This document shows, piece by piece, positions 8,591 through 17,457 of a DNA stretch of 64,000 nucleotides. This DNA comes from Emticicia agri (lineage in GTDB: Bacteria; Bacteroidota; Bacteroidia; Cytophagales; Spirosomataceae). How positions within the stretch are numbered: the stretch's first letter is position 1; each line of letters opens with the position of its first letter. The stretch spans positions 1 to 64,000 of the forward strand of contig NZ_SEWF01000011.1 in NCBI RefSeq assembly GCF_004168285.1, in the 5' to 3' direction. A model generated the notes under the pieces. That model saw nothing but the letters and a program-made list of their open reading frames with translations. It searched no databases and was not told the origin of the DNA. The position numbers and the translations under genes were made by a program.

Positions 8591-9613
8591 TCACTTCCCA
8601 AAATCAGTCGTCAACTTGTTCATGGTATCGTCTGAAACTTCGCCTGAGGTTACTACTACACGGTAACGGAAAGTAGTGGATTGCTTAGGTGCTAAAGTCA
8701 GATTCAAAGTCTCTTTACCATTAGAGAAAACTTTCTGACCCAATGGATTTACCGAAAAAAGACCATAGCCACGTGAATGCCAGTAAGCAGGATAACCAGG
8801 GTTTTTAGGGTGGTCAATTATCGCTACCGAGATTTTCTCATCACCTATCTGTCCTCTCAGGTTTATCCACTCCGAGCGTTTGGCCCAGGTATCTTCACCT
8901 TCTATACCTTCTTTGTTGCGGTAGCTCCCTACAATACCCTTATTGTCTAAAACAGGTACTTTTGTGGCAACACCACTGGCATCTGTAAATACTTCGGGCT
9001 TGTTAGACGGGTGTTCTAACTCTCTGGCTAAACGAATGGCAAAAAGACCATCTTTCACGTCTTTAAATACCACTTCTTTATCGGCAGCAGTCAAAGTAGT
9101 AGTTCTGTCAATGATACGTTGGTTAGCTGAACCCTGAAAAGTATAGGTAGTTTCTTCTGTCAACATCAGTTTGCCCTCTTTATCCAGCCAATCGGCAGTA
9201 ACTACCAATAAACCTTTTTTGCCTGATTTCACCGATTTGATACCTGTATGTACAATTGTACCGTAAGTTCCTTTCGCACTTGGCGGAGTAAGAGAGTTAT
9301 TCCAGAAATCATGGCCGTTTACATCTTCATAATTCAACCAGATACCCACATGGTGCGGATGGTCAACTCTTTCACCCGGACGTGGGTCAAGCGGCCAGCC
9401 ACGGGTAATAAGTGTGCCTTTAGACGTGTAAACAGGATATAATACAGCTTTTTTAAGCACATCAGGCCCCGGATAAAAGTAAGAAGTAAAAGGCTTGCCG
9501 TCTATTAATACATTTACTTTTTTATTGGCATCGTCTCTGACTAATTTCACTTCTTTGTTTTGTGCGAAAATTATCGCAGGACATAATAATAATAACAGAA
9601 CTAATTTTTTCAT
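8591..9613 (-). CDS. Secreted DUF6807 protein ('PmoA family')
   Basis: A 340-residue secreted protein with a signal peptide MKKLVLLLLLCPAIIFAQ. The body matches the family now called DUF6807, often labelled 'PmoA'. Characteristic text is DGKPFTSYFYPG near residue 38, RPGERVDHPHHVGIW near 78 and a C-terminal beta-rich segment with YWHSRGYGLFSVNPLG. The 'methane monooxygenase' label is misleading, as there are no membrane helices. In Bacteroidota the family is often near carbohydrate genes; function is unknown. It is a single-gene unit here. Confidence 0.85.
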   Translation of the reverse strand: MKKLVLLLLLCPAIIFAQNKEVKLVRDDANKKVNVLIDGKPFTSYFYPGPDVLKKAVLYPVYTSKGTLITRGWPLDPRPGERVDHPHHVGIWLNYEDVNGHDFWNNSLTPPSAKGTYGTIVHTGIKSVKSGKKGLLVVTADWLDKEGKLMLTEETTYTFQGSANQRIIDRTTTLTAADKEVVFKDVKDGLFAIRLARELEHPSNKPEVFTDASGVATKVPVLDNKGIVGSYRNKEGIEGEDTWAKRSEWINLRGQIGDEKISVAIIDHPKNPGYPAYWHSRGYGLFSVNPLGQKVFSNGKETLNLTLAPKQSTTFRYRVVVTSGEVSDDTMNKLTTDFGK

Positions 9614-9724
9614 GAGTTTATCGGATTGAAAAATGAATAAGCAAAGTAAAGCATGATTTTATAATCTCTCTACCGATATATTAGCTTTTTATTATATTTT
9701 TTTGACTTTAAATAAGAACAATTG

Positions 9725-10216
9725 TTAATGAGGCAATTTATTCCTGATTAAGCCATAAAACCATGTTCCGGCTAATGCGCTTAATAGTGTTACAATAAAA
9801 ACCGTAACGCCTATGCCTATCTGCGCATAAATAGGGCCCGGACACGCCCCTGTTAATGCCCAGCCGAATCCGAATAGTAAGCCGCCAAAAATCTGCCCTT
9901 TACTGAATGGCTTATCATCTAACCTAATTGGTTCGCCTCCCAGGCTTTTAATTTTGAAACGCTTGATGATTTGCACTGAAATAACTCCTACTACTACGGC
10001 TGTACCAATAACTCCGTACATGTGAAAAGATTCTAAACGAAACATTTCCTGAATACGGAACCAAGAAATAACCTCTGCTTTTACTAATACGATTCCGAAT
10101 CCGATACCTAAGATCAGGTATTTCAGCAAACCGCCTGCTGTTCTTTGTTCTGTCGGCGAATCGGCTAAATTCTGGGTTTCAAAATCTAATACATCTATGT
10201 CTTTTATCGCTTTCAT
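9725..10216 (-). CDS. YeeE/YedE-family membrane protein, second half (DUF6691)
   Basis: A 163-residue membrane protein with about four helices and the conserved GACPGPIYAQIG near residue 122. It pairs with the upstream YeeE/YedE half 10 bp away; together they make one complete YeeE-type channel. E. coli-type YeeE imports thiosulfate, so transport of a sulfur compound is the best inference. Its N-terminal ~28 residues are hydrophilic. Confidence 0.88.
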   Translation of the reverse strand: MKAIKDIDVLDFETQNLADSPTEQRTAGGLLKYLILGIGFGIVLVKAEVISWFRIQEMFRLESFHMYGVIGTAVVVGVISVQIIKRFKIKSLGGEPIRLDDKPFSKGQIFGGLLFGFGWALTGACPGPIYAQIGIGVTVFIVTLLSALAGTWFYGLIRNKLPH

Positions 10217-10226
10217 GTTTTTTTAA

Positions 10227-10781
10227 TTATAAGTAAGGAATTACTAACCAGGTAACAATAGAGCCACCTGCCATAAAACAGATAGTGGCAATTAACGATG
10301 GCAATTGCAGATTGGATAAACCCATGATAGAATGCCCTGAAGTGCACCCTCCGGCATAGCGTGTGCCAAAGCCTACCAGAAATCCCCCGAATACAATAAA
10401 GATGAACCCACGAAAGGTAAAGAGATTTTCCCAACTGAATAAGTCGGTAGGGACTAATGCTCCAAACTCCTGAATACCGATAGATTGCAGGTAGGATTTT
10501 GTGCTATCAGCTATGGCAATAGGTTCGGGATTTTTGAATACATGAGCGCCTACCCAACCCCCTATAAGTACTCCTGCTACAAAAACTAAATTCCAGCTTT
10601 CTGCTTTCCAGTTGTATTTAAAGTATGAAATATTTGCCGGAAAAATAGCCGCACAGATATGCCGCATAGATGAAGAAATTCCGAACGTTTTGTTGCCCAC
10701 TATTAATAGTAAAGGGACGAAGAGGCCAATAATGACACCGGCTACTGACCAATGCCAAGGTTGTTTGAGAAGTTCGAGCAT
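10227..10781 (-). CDS. YeeE/YedE-family membrane protein, first half
   Basis: A 184-residue protein with about five membrane segments and the signature YAGGCTSGHSIMGLSNL near residue 142, whose Cys is the substrate-relaying residue in thiosulfate channels. It is the first gene of a two-gene unit with the DUF6691 half. No rhodanese or persulfide dioxygenase gene is next to them. A TAGGTTTG -7 box lies 20 bp upstream of the start. Confidence 0.9.
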   Translation of the reverse strand: MLELLKQPWHWSVAGVIIGLFVPLLLIVGNKTFGISSSMRHICAAIFPANISYFKYNWKAESWNLVFVAGVLIGGWVGAHVFKNPEPIAIADSTKSYLQSIGIQEFGALVPTDLFSWENLFTFRGFIFIVFGGFLVGFGTRYAGGCTSGHSIMGLSNLQLPSLIATICFMAGGSIVTWLVIPYL

Positions 10782-10800
10782 GTTATCAAGTGTTTATTTA

Positions 10801-10808
10801 CAAACCTA
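10801..10808 (-). promoter_or_regulatory. Candidate -7 box for the YeeE pair
   Basis: On the minus strand the sequence reads TAGGTTTG, matching the Bacteroidota -7 consensus TAnnTTTG, 19 bases before the ATG. No good -33 TTTG is seen at the standard distance. Confidence 0.45.
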
Positions 10809-10894
10809 CAAATAATCTACTAAATTTATAGACTATCTAACGTAAGTTTCAGGAAATAAATTCCTTGCTTGCTCGCAGCTATCTATTCTAACCA

Positions 10895-11404
10895 TTACGT
10901 TCGCTCTTTTATTCCCAGAAACGGCACCCAGTTCTCTTCTATAGAGCCTGCAAAATCCCGTAGGAACATAATAAAAGATGGTTTGTAAGGTTTTCGAGAG
11001 AGAGAGAGTTTTGCTTCTTCGGGGGATAGGTCGCCTTTTTTGGAGTTGCAGCGGCGACAAGCAGTTACTAAATTATCCCAGTTTGTTTTTCCTCCCTTAG
11101 ATTTCGGGGTGAGGTGGTCAAGTGTGAGGTCTTCGTGGCTTCCGCAATATACACATTTGTTCCCGTCCCGCCTGAATACATTCTGCCTACTGAGCATGAC
11201 ACCTTTAAAAGGTAAACTTACATAGCGATGGAGACGTATTACTGAGGGGAGCGGGTAAGTAGTGTCTATTGTTCGGAGATAGCCTTTCTGGGAGTCAGAT
11301 ACTAACTCGGCTTTGTCGAGATAAACTAATGCAAAAGCTTTCGGAACGGTACAAATACTTAATGCACTATAATCGGCATTTAAAACTAAAACTTTCCTGC
11401 CCAT
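10895..11404 (-). CDS. HNH endonuclease domain protein
   Basis: A 169-residue protein with an N-terminal region (MGRKVLVLNADYSALSI) that is strongly conserved in Bacteroidota. It is followed by a treble-clef HNH motif: CVYCGS near residue 88, LTLDHLTPKSKGG near 98, NLVTACRRCNSKKGD near 116. The zinc cysteines and catalytic His are present. The family is widespread and chromosomal, usually not linked to mobile DNA, and its role is unknown. Nothing suggests a restriction system here. Confidence 0.92.
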   Translation of the reverse strand: MGRKVLVLNADYSALSICTVPKAFALVYLDKAELVSDSQKGYLRTIDTTYPLPSVIRLHRYVSLPFKGVMLSRQNVFRRDGNKCVYCGSHEDLTLDHLTPKSKGGKTNWDNLVTACRRCNSKKGDLSPEEAKLSLSRKPYKPSFIMFLRDFAGSIEENWVPFLGIKERT

Positions 11405-11613
11405 AAAACATTTAAGATTAGCGGTTTACATATTTGCAAGGCAATTTAATTGAAAACTTTTACATTTCCAACAGAAGTTTTTTAAGAAATTGTTTTTTCA
11501 TTATTTTGAAAACCTCTATTTTGTAGAGCCATTATATAAGGGCTGAAACATCGTTGATACAATAGCCGTTAATGAAGAAAACGGAGCTAAAACATTAAAA
11601 ATATCTGAAAAAT

Positions 11614-12159
11614 ATGAAGGCGGGAAAAGGGAAATTATTAATTGCTGAACCTTTTTTAGGTGACCCTAATTTTGAGCGAAGTGTTGTGCTGTTGTGTGAG
11701 CATAATGCACAGGGTTCGTTCGGATTAGTACTGAATCAGACAACCAACCTGCATTTAGATGATGTAATAGAAAATGTGTACGGCGAGCTTCCATTGTTTA
11801 TTGGCGGCCCTGTTGAACAGAATACACTACATTTTATCCATCGCTTAGGCAATCAGATTGAAGGAGCCGTAGATATTGGCAATGGTATTTATTGGTCGGG
11901 GGATTTTGAAAATATAAAAACCCTGATAAATATAGGCAAGGTTTCCGAAAAAGATATTCGGCTGTTTATTGGCTATTCAGGCTGGTCGGCAGGGCAATTA
12001 GCTGATGAAATGAACCGTAATTCGTGGATAGTTTCAGAAACCGATGCTCATTTTATTTTCGATACTCCTGCCGACCAGTTCTGGCGAGCTATATTAAAAA
12101 GAATGGGCGGCGAATACAAGGTATTATCCAACTACCCTACTGACCCTCGGTTGAACTAA
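11614..12159 (+). CDS. yqgE: YqgE/AlgH family protein
   Basis: A 181-residue protein of the YqgE/AlgH family. It has GKLLIAEPFLGDPNFERSVVLLCEHN at the N-terminus (positions about 5-30), GSFGLVLNQTT near residue 33, GGPVEQNTLHFIH near 63 and GYSGWSAGQLADEM near 118. The function is unresolved in most bacteria, with AlgH linked to alginate regulation in Pseudomonas. The 3' end overlaps the convergent aminoacylase gene by 23 bp. Confidence 0.95.
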   Translation: MKAGKGKLLIAEPFLGDPNFERSVVLLCEHNAQGSFGLVLNQTTNLHLDDVIENVYGELPLFIGGPVEQNTLHFIHRLGNQIEGAVDIGNGIYWSGDFENIKTLINIGKVSEKDIRLFIGYSGWSAGQLADEMNRNSWIVSETDAHFIFDTPADQFWRAILKRMGGEYKVLSNYPTDPRLN

Positions 12160-13768
12160 GTTTCCCTTTACCATAGATAATTGCACCGGGCTTTTTGCCT
12201 GTGTGTTTGCCGTTTTCTAATACGGGTGTGCCATTGACCAATACGTAATCAATCCCTTCTGAATACGCATGAGGTTTTTCGTAAGTGGCCTTATCTGTTA
12301 TTTTATTTTCATCAAAAATAACTATATCGGCGGCAAATCCGGTTCTGATTAAGCCTCTGTCTTCTATCTTGAATCTTTGCGCAGGCAAAGAGGTCATACG
12401 GCGTACGGCATCTTCCAGCGTAAGCACTTGTTTCTCACGTACGTATCTGCCTAATACACGGGCATTAGAACCATAGCCACGAGGATGTGGCATATTTCTG
12501 TTAAACTGAATCACCCCTGCGTCTGAGGCTATCATGGTATTGGGGTATCGTAATATTTTAGCTACATCGTCTTCACTCATTTTATGAAATACCATTTGTG
12601 CGCCGCCCTTATCAACCATATCCATAATCAAATCTGCTTCTGTGGCTAAATTGCTCTTTCTGCCCAGCAATTTGTTTATTTCGCTTACATTCTTGCCATT
12701 CAAGGTCGAATCGGCTCTGTATCTGGCTACAAAGGCATAATCGTAATTTTTTCTTTTGTCGGCTTTTACACCTTTTATCATTTCTTCTCTGATTTTCTTC
12801 CTTGTTTCGGGGTTTGTCAGGCGAACGTGTACCATCGAATCACCGTCTGCCAATGCCCATGAGGGAAGCATCGTTCCCATATTGGTGCTACTGGCTGTAT
12901 AGGGATACTGGTCAACATTTACGTCAATGCCTTCTAGCCGGGCTTTTTCTACAATCCCGATTGTCATATCACTCTGTCCCCAAAGTGGCTTGCTCGAAAT
13001 CTTGAAATGAGAAATCTCTACCGGAATATGCGCTTCCCGCCCAATATTAATAGCTTCTTCGATGGCATCTTTTACCTTCACTCCTTCATCACGAATATGT
13101 GAAGCATAAATCCCTCCGAATTTTGATGCGGCTTTGGCTAATCCTACTACTTCGGGAGTTTTAGAGTAAGTGCCCGGTATATAAATCAATCCGGTTGCCA
13201 GTCCCACTGCCCCATCTTTCATGGCCTGTTCTACCAGAGCTTCCATTTTTTGTTGTTCCTGTGTAGTAGGGTCACGAAAAACATTCATCATCACATATCT
13301 TCTCACAGAATTATGCCCAATCAATGAACCTAAATTGACACTTATCTGCATTTGTTTCAATTCGTCAAAAAACCTGGCAAGATTAACCTCTGATGAACCA
13401 CAGTTACCTGTAATTACACTCGTAACGCCATCATGTATAAAATTATCAGCCGTTGATACAGTCCTGATGCCGTCTTCTACGTGCGTATGTACATCAATAA
13501 AACCCGGACAAACAATCTGGTTTTTTGCATCAATTATCTGCTTTGCTTCATTGGCCTGAAACATGCCTATACCTGCTATTTTTCCACCTTTAATAGCTAT
13601 ATCAGCAATGTACCAGGGATTTCCCGAACCATCTACAATTCTTCCGTTTTTGATAATGACATCGTATTGCTGGGCATTTGCTTCGGAATAAAGAAAAAGA
13701 GCTATTAGCAGTAAGCCTGCTTGTTGTAATTGAGAAGAAAATGATTTTAGTTGATTGATGAAGTTCAT
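12137..13768 (-). CDS. Secreted N-acyl-D-amino-acid deacylase family amidohydrolase
   Basis: A 543-residue amidohydrolase with an N-terminal export signal that ends near SEANAQ (about residue 32). Metal site motifs are PGFIDVHTHVEDG (about 90-102), TGNCGSSEVN with the Cys typical of D-aminoacylases (about 121), YASHIRDEG (about 225) and EISHFKISS (about 256). IASDAGVIQFNR near 415 supplies the catalytic Asp. The enzyme should remove acyl groups from N-acyl-D-amino acids, though relatives act on other N-acyl or dipeptide substrates. It converges on yqgE with 23 bp overlap. Confidence 0.9.
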   Translation of the reverse strand: MNFINQLKSFSSQLQQAGLLLIALFLYSEANAQQYDVIIKNGRIVDGSGNPWYIADIAIKGGKIAGIGMFQANEAKQIIDAKNQIVCPGFIDVHTHVEDGIRTVSTADNFIHDGVTSVITGNCGSSEVNLARFFDELKQMQISVNLGSLIGHNSVRRYVMMNVFRDPTTQEQQKMEALVEQAMKDGAVGLATGLIYIPGTYSKTPEVVGLAKAASKFGGIYASHIRDEGVKVKDAIEEAINIGREAHIPVEISHFKISSKPLWGQSDMTIGIVEKARLEGIDVNVDQYPYTASSTNMGTMLPSWALADGDSMVHVRLTNPETRKKIREEMIKGVKADKRKNYDYAFVARYRADSTLNGKNVSEINKLLGRKSNLATEADLIMDMVDKGGAQMVFHKMSEDDVAKILRYPNTMIASDAGVIQFNRNMPHPRGYGSNARVLGRYVREKQVLTLEDAVRRMTSLPAQRFKIEDRGLIRTGFAADIVIFDENKITDKATYEKPHAYSEGIDYVLVNGTPVLENGKHTGKKPGAIIYGKGKLSSTEGQ

Positions 13769-13951
13769 ACAGTTTCAGGTATTTGGTTTAGTGCTACTAA
13801 GATACAAATTCGGAGATTAATTACTATCTTTAGCCTATATCAAGTTAACAAATTTCACATGACAGCGAATAGAAACGGTCTGCGGTCGCTATCTAAGAAA
13901 ATAACCGTATTTTCTTTACTTAGGACGACTTATTAGGAATCACGCAATAAG

Positions 13952-14157
13952 CATTCTTTAAAATTTATATTCGGAAACAGTTTTGGCTAAAGCCAATTAG
14001 GTAATATAATTTATTTTACCCCCAGCTAAAGCTGGAGGCAATTGAATTAGCGAGCTTTTTCATTTAATAGCCCCCATTTTCAAATGGGGTAACAGTAAAT
14101 TAATCACCCTAATTGGCTTTAGCCAAAACTGTTTCCGAATATAAATTTCAAAGAATG
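13952..14157. mobile_element. MITE-like element with 49-bp terminal inverted repeats
   Basis: Left arm 13952-14000 and right arm 14109-14157 are complementary at 48 of 49 positions. The 108-base core has two smaller hairpins (CCAGCTAAAGCTGG and CCCCATTTTCAAATGGGG) and no open frame. The whole 206 bp fits a non-autonomous inverted-repeat element. No clear target-site duplication was found. No transposase is in the window. The rest of this 13769-14349 gap holds GTCG..TCTAAGAAAA words and a small AT hairpin. Confidence 0.75.
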
Positions 14158-14237
14158 TTTTTTTCTTGAATCTTGATAGTCGGCCGTACATACTAAAATA
14201 AGTCCTTTATTACTTTAGACAACGAGCCGTTTCATTT

Positions 14238-14262
14238 GGTAAAATATTTGCTATATTTTACC
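14238..14262. promoter_or_regulatory. 10-bp palindrome upstream of the transglutaminase gene
   Basis: GGTAAAATAT and its complement ATATTTTACC flank a five-base spacer, 88 bp before the ATG. It could be an operator or a leftover hairpin; no T-run supports a terminator. Confidence 0.3.
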
Positions 14263-14349
14263 GTTTATTTGTTGATATTAACCTTTTTAGCTATCAGATA
14301 AAGGTAATTCCTTAACTCATAGCACACATTATCCGATTGACTGACAATT

Positions 14350-15423
14350 ATGAAAAAAGAAATTTACTTGCTGCTATTTTCTTTTTTTTGCCTTTCTGTT
14401 TCTGCCCAAACTGTTTCACCACAGGTAAAACGTCTGGCTTCACAAATAACCAATGGAATCTATACTGATTCATTGAAGGTACGAGCGATTTATGAGTGGG
14501 TTACAGGCAATATTGCCTATGATGTTGATTTGTTCAACGAGATGAATATCAAGACTATTGAACAATATGCAGAAGCCCAGAAGTCTGATAAAGTGATACA
14601 TCGCAAAAAGGCAGTTTGTATGGGTTATACGAATCTGTTTCAGGATTTATGTACCGCTTCTGGCATCAAGGCTTATAGTATAGCGGGCTATTGTAAAAAT
14701 CTTGATTCTCGTACCAATACTCTGACTTTCTCATCAGAACGACATTCCTGGAATGCGGTTAAAATCAATAGTAAATGGTATTTATGCGACCCTACCTGGA
14801 GTGCAGGAGCAATTAATATGCAAACCGGATTGTTTAGGAAACAACTGAATGAAGAGTTTTACCTGGCTGAAGGAAAAGCTTTTATTAAAAGACATATACC
14901 TTTAGACCCACTCTGGCAATTGTCTGACAATCCTATCAGCTTGCAGGAGTTTCGTTATGGGCAAAAACCGGCTAAATCATTAAGATTCAATTATCTCGAT
15001 ACCTTAAGAGTATTTGAGAGTTTATCTTTTGACCAGCAAAAACTCAACGCTGATTTCAGAAGTCTGCGTTTTGATGCCAGTAATGATGAAGCCAAATCAG
15101 GCATTGGCTATTATTTTGCCAAAAAAGCTGAAGTTGACTCGAAGGCATGGCACGACCTGGTGATGTCTTTTATGAATAAAAATACGGGTGATTCGTATAG
15201 AAGAGCCAGAGAAGAAAAAGAAAAAGTATATAGCTTACTGGCAAATATTGAAAAAGACATGAGTCAGGCACGGTACTATTATTCGTTAGTTCCCCCAAAT
15301 TCACAATTAAGCCGGATGGCGCTTAACAATATGCGCAATGCCGATAATTACCTGAATTATATAGACCAGAACAGGGAAAACCTCAACAAATACTACGATG
15401 CGCTGAAAAAGATGAAACACTGA
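14350..15423 (+). CDS. Secreted transglutaminase-like domain protein
   Basis: A 357-residue protein with signal peptide MKKEIYLLLFSFFCLSVSAQ. The transglutaminase/protease-like domain covers about residues 30-160. The triad Cys is in KAVCMGYTNLFQDLC (about 97), the His in RHSWNAVKI (about 137) and the Asp in WYLCDPTW (about 152). The C-terminal ~190 residues are helical and unassigned. Exported members are thought to be peptidases or cross-linking enzymes in the periplasm; the substrate is unknown. It precedes a GH20 gene by 80 bp on the same strand. Confidence 0.88.
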   Translation: MKKEIYLLLFSFFCLSVSAQTVSPQVKRLASQITNGIYTDSLKVRAIYEWVTGNIAYDVDLFNEMNIKTIEQYAEAQKSDKVIHRKKAVCMGYTNLFQDLCTASGIKAYSIAGYCKNLDSRTNTLTFSSERHSWNAVKINSKWYLCDPTWSAGAINMQTGLFRKQLNEEFYLAEGKAFIKRHIPLDPLWQLSDNPISLQEFRYGQKPAKSLRFNYLDTLRVFESLSFDQQKLNADFRSLRFDASNDEAKSGIGYYFAKKAEVDSKAWHDLVMSFMNKNTGDSYRRAREEKEKVYSLLANIEKDMSQARYYYSLVPPNSQLSRMALNNMRNADNYLNYIDQNRENLNKYYDALKKMKH

Positions 15424-15503
15424 ATCAGAAAATATTCGCGAACTCTACCACTTTTTTACGTAGTTTTGAGCTCTGATTCTATTCAAAACCTAAACATTCG
15501 CTC

Positions 15504-17378
15504 ATGAAAAAAACGCTCTTTTTGCTTGTATTAAGCATTCTTACCTTAGATGTTTTTGCACAAAATATTATTCCGAAACCCGTAGAAATTAAGAATATAG
15601 CAGGCGCTTACAACATAACTGCAGCAACTACTATTGGCGCCAACAATGCCGAAAGCCAGAAAATTGCTGAAATGTTTGCCGCTAAACTTCAAAAGGCAGC
15701 CGGGCTTACCCCAAAAATTCAGAAAACCGGAGCTATCCAGTTTACTATTAATGCTACCCCCAACACTATCATTGGCAATGAAGGTTATACCTTAGAGGCT
15801 ACCAATGCAGGCGTAAAAATTGCCGCAAACAAACCTGCTGGTCTGTTTTATGGCTTTCAGTCTCTTTTACAATTATTACCTAAAGAAATTGAAAGTAAAT
15901 CGGTAAGTAAGGGTGTAAAATGGAATGTGCCGGGTGTAAAGGTGGTTGATTATCCACGCTTTGGCTGGAGAGGATTGATGTTGGATGTAAGCCGCCATTT
16001 CTTCTCAAAAGCTGATGTAAAACGCTATATTGATGATATGGTTCGCTATAAATTCAATACCCTTCACTGGCATCTGACAGATGACAACGGATGGAGAGTA
16101 GAGATAAAATCTTTACCTAAACTAACCGAAGTAGGCGCATGGCGTGTAGCAAGAGACGGCCATTTTGGCGACAGAAAAGACCCACAAGACGGCGAGCCTA
16201 CATCCTATGGTGGATTTTACACGCAAGATGATGTAAGAGAAATCATTAAATATGCTGACGAAAGAGGGGTAACGATTATACCAGAGGTTGACGTGCCCGG
16301 ACATAGTATGGCCGCTATTGCGGCTTATCCCTATCTCTCTTGTACCAAAGACCCTAAAACCAAGGTAAATCCGGGTACAAACTTTGCAGAATGGTATGGC
16401 GGCGGTAAATTCAGAATGTTTATTGATAATACGCTGAATCCATCAGACGAAAAAGTATATGAGTTTTTAGACAAAGTATTTACCGAGTTAGCAGCCTTGT
16501 TTCCAAATAAATATATTCATGTGGGTGGTGATGAGTGTTACAAGGGTTTCTGGGAAAAAGACCCTGGCTGTCAGGCTTTGATGAAAAAGATGAATATGCA
16601 CGAGGTAGAACAACTGCAGGGCTATTTCATGAAACGTGTAGAAACTATTCTGAATGCCAAAGGCAAAAAACTATTGGGCTGGGACGAAATTCTGGAAGGT
16701 GGTATCTCCCCTACTGCTACGCTTATGAGTTGGAGAGGAGTAAAAGGCGGCATTGAAGCGGCTAAAATGGGACATGATGTAGTAATGACCCCAAGTACCT
16801 TTGCTTATCTGGATTATAACCAGGGCGAAGCCACCATCGACCCTCCTATTTATGCCACGTTACGTTTGAGCAAAACTTATAGCTTTGACCCTGTGCAAGA
16901 AGGGGTTGACCCTAAATATATTTTAGGTGGACAGGGAAACTTATGGACAGAGCAGATTCCGACCATTCGTTATGCCGAATATATGACTTTTCCGAGAGCA
17001 TGGGCATTGGCTGATATTTTCTGGTCGCCCAAAGACAGTAAGGACTGGAACAATTTTACCAAACGCATGGAAGCCCATTTTGAAAGAGCCGATGCAGCAG
17101 AAATGGGATACTCAAAAGCAGTGTACGATGCCATTGTAAAAGCAAGTGAGAAAGATGGTAAACTGATAGCAGAATTAGGCTCTGAATTAGCTGATGTGGA
17201 TGTTTATTATACGATGGACGATACCATGCCTGATAATTTCTCTACTAAATATACCCAACCTTTCGAGGTGCCGGATGCCCAAATCACATTAAGAGTAGCT
17301 ACTTACCGCAATGGCAAACCTATCGGGCATTTGATTACACTAAAAAGAGAAGACTTGAAAAAACGTGTAGGCAGGTAA
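15504..17378 (+). CDS. Secreted beta-N-acetylhexosaminidase (GH20)
   Basis: A 624-residue exported enzyme (signal MKKTLFLLVLSILTLDVFAQ). An N-terminal GH20b-type domain spans about residues 21-145. The TIM barrel opens with GWRGLMLDVSRHFFS (about 153) and contains HWHLTDDNGWR (about 191) and the catalytic Asp-Glu pair in HVGGDECYKGFW (about 341). WTEQIPTIRYAEYM follows near residue 487. A C-terminal beta segment typical of Bacteroidota homologues closes the protein. It hydrolyses terminal GlcNAc or GalNAc from glycans or chitin oligosaccharides. It is likely periplasmic or surface-located. Confidence 0.95.
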   Translation: MKKTLFLLVLSILTLDVFAQNIIPKPVEIKNIAGAYNITAATTIGANNAESQKIAEMFAAKLQKAAGLTPKIQKTGAIQFTINATPNTIIGNEGYTLEATNAGVKIAANKPAGLFYGFQSLLQLLPKEIESKSVSKGVKWNVPGVKVVDYPRFGWRGLMLDVSRHFFSKADVKRYIDDMVRYKFNTLHWHLTDDNGWRVEIKSLPKLTEVGAWRVARDGHFGDRKDPQDGEPTSYGGFYTQDDVREIIKYADERGVTIIPEVDVPGHSMAAIAAYPYLSCTKDPKTKVNPGTNFAEWYGGGKFRMFIDNTLNPSDEKVYEFLDKVFTELAALFPNKYIHVGGDECYKGFWEKDPGCQALMKKMNMHEVEQLQGYFMKRVETILNAKGKKLLGWDEILEGGISPTATLMSWRGVKGGIEAAKMGHDVVMTPSTFAYLDYNQGEATIDPPIYATLRLSKTYSFDPVQEGVDPKYILGGQGNLWTEQIPTIRYAEYMTFPRAWALADIFWSPKDSKDWNNFTKRMEAHFERADAAEMGYSKAVYDAIVKASEKDGKLIAELGSELADVDVYYTMDDTMPDNFSTKYTQPFEVPDAQITLRVATYRNGKPIGHLITLKREDLKKRVGR

Positions 17379-17457
17379 AATTTTCGGGTTTATATACCTA
17401 AAATAGAAGTCTTTTACTCTACTTTTGCAATCAGAGTAAAAGACTTTATTTTTTTCG

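Noticed and set aside
8591-9613. Particulate methane monooxygenase subunit PmoA
   Set aside because: The protein is soluble after the signal peptide and matches the DUF6807 family; the PmoA label is an annotation artefact.
10895-11404. HNH gene as part of a restriction or mobile element
   Set aside because: It belongs to a conserved chromosomal Bacteroidota family and has no methylase, recombinase or repeats beside it.
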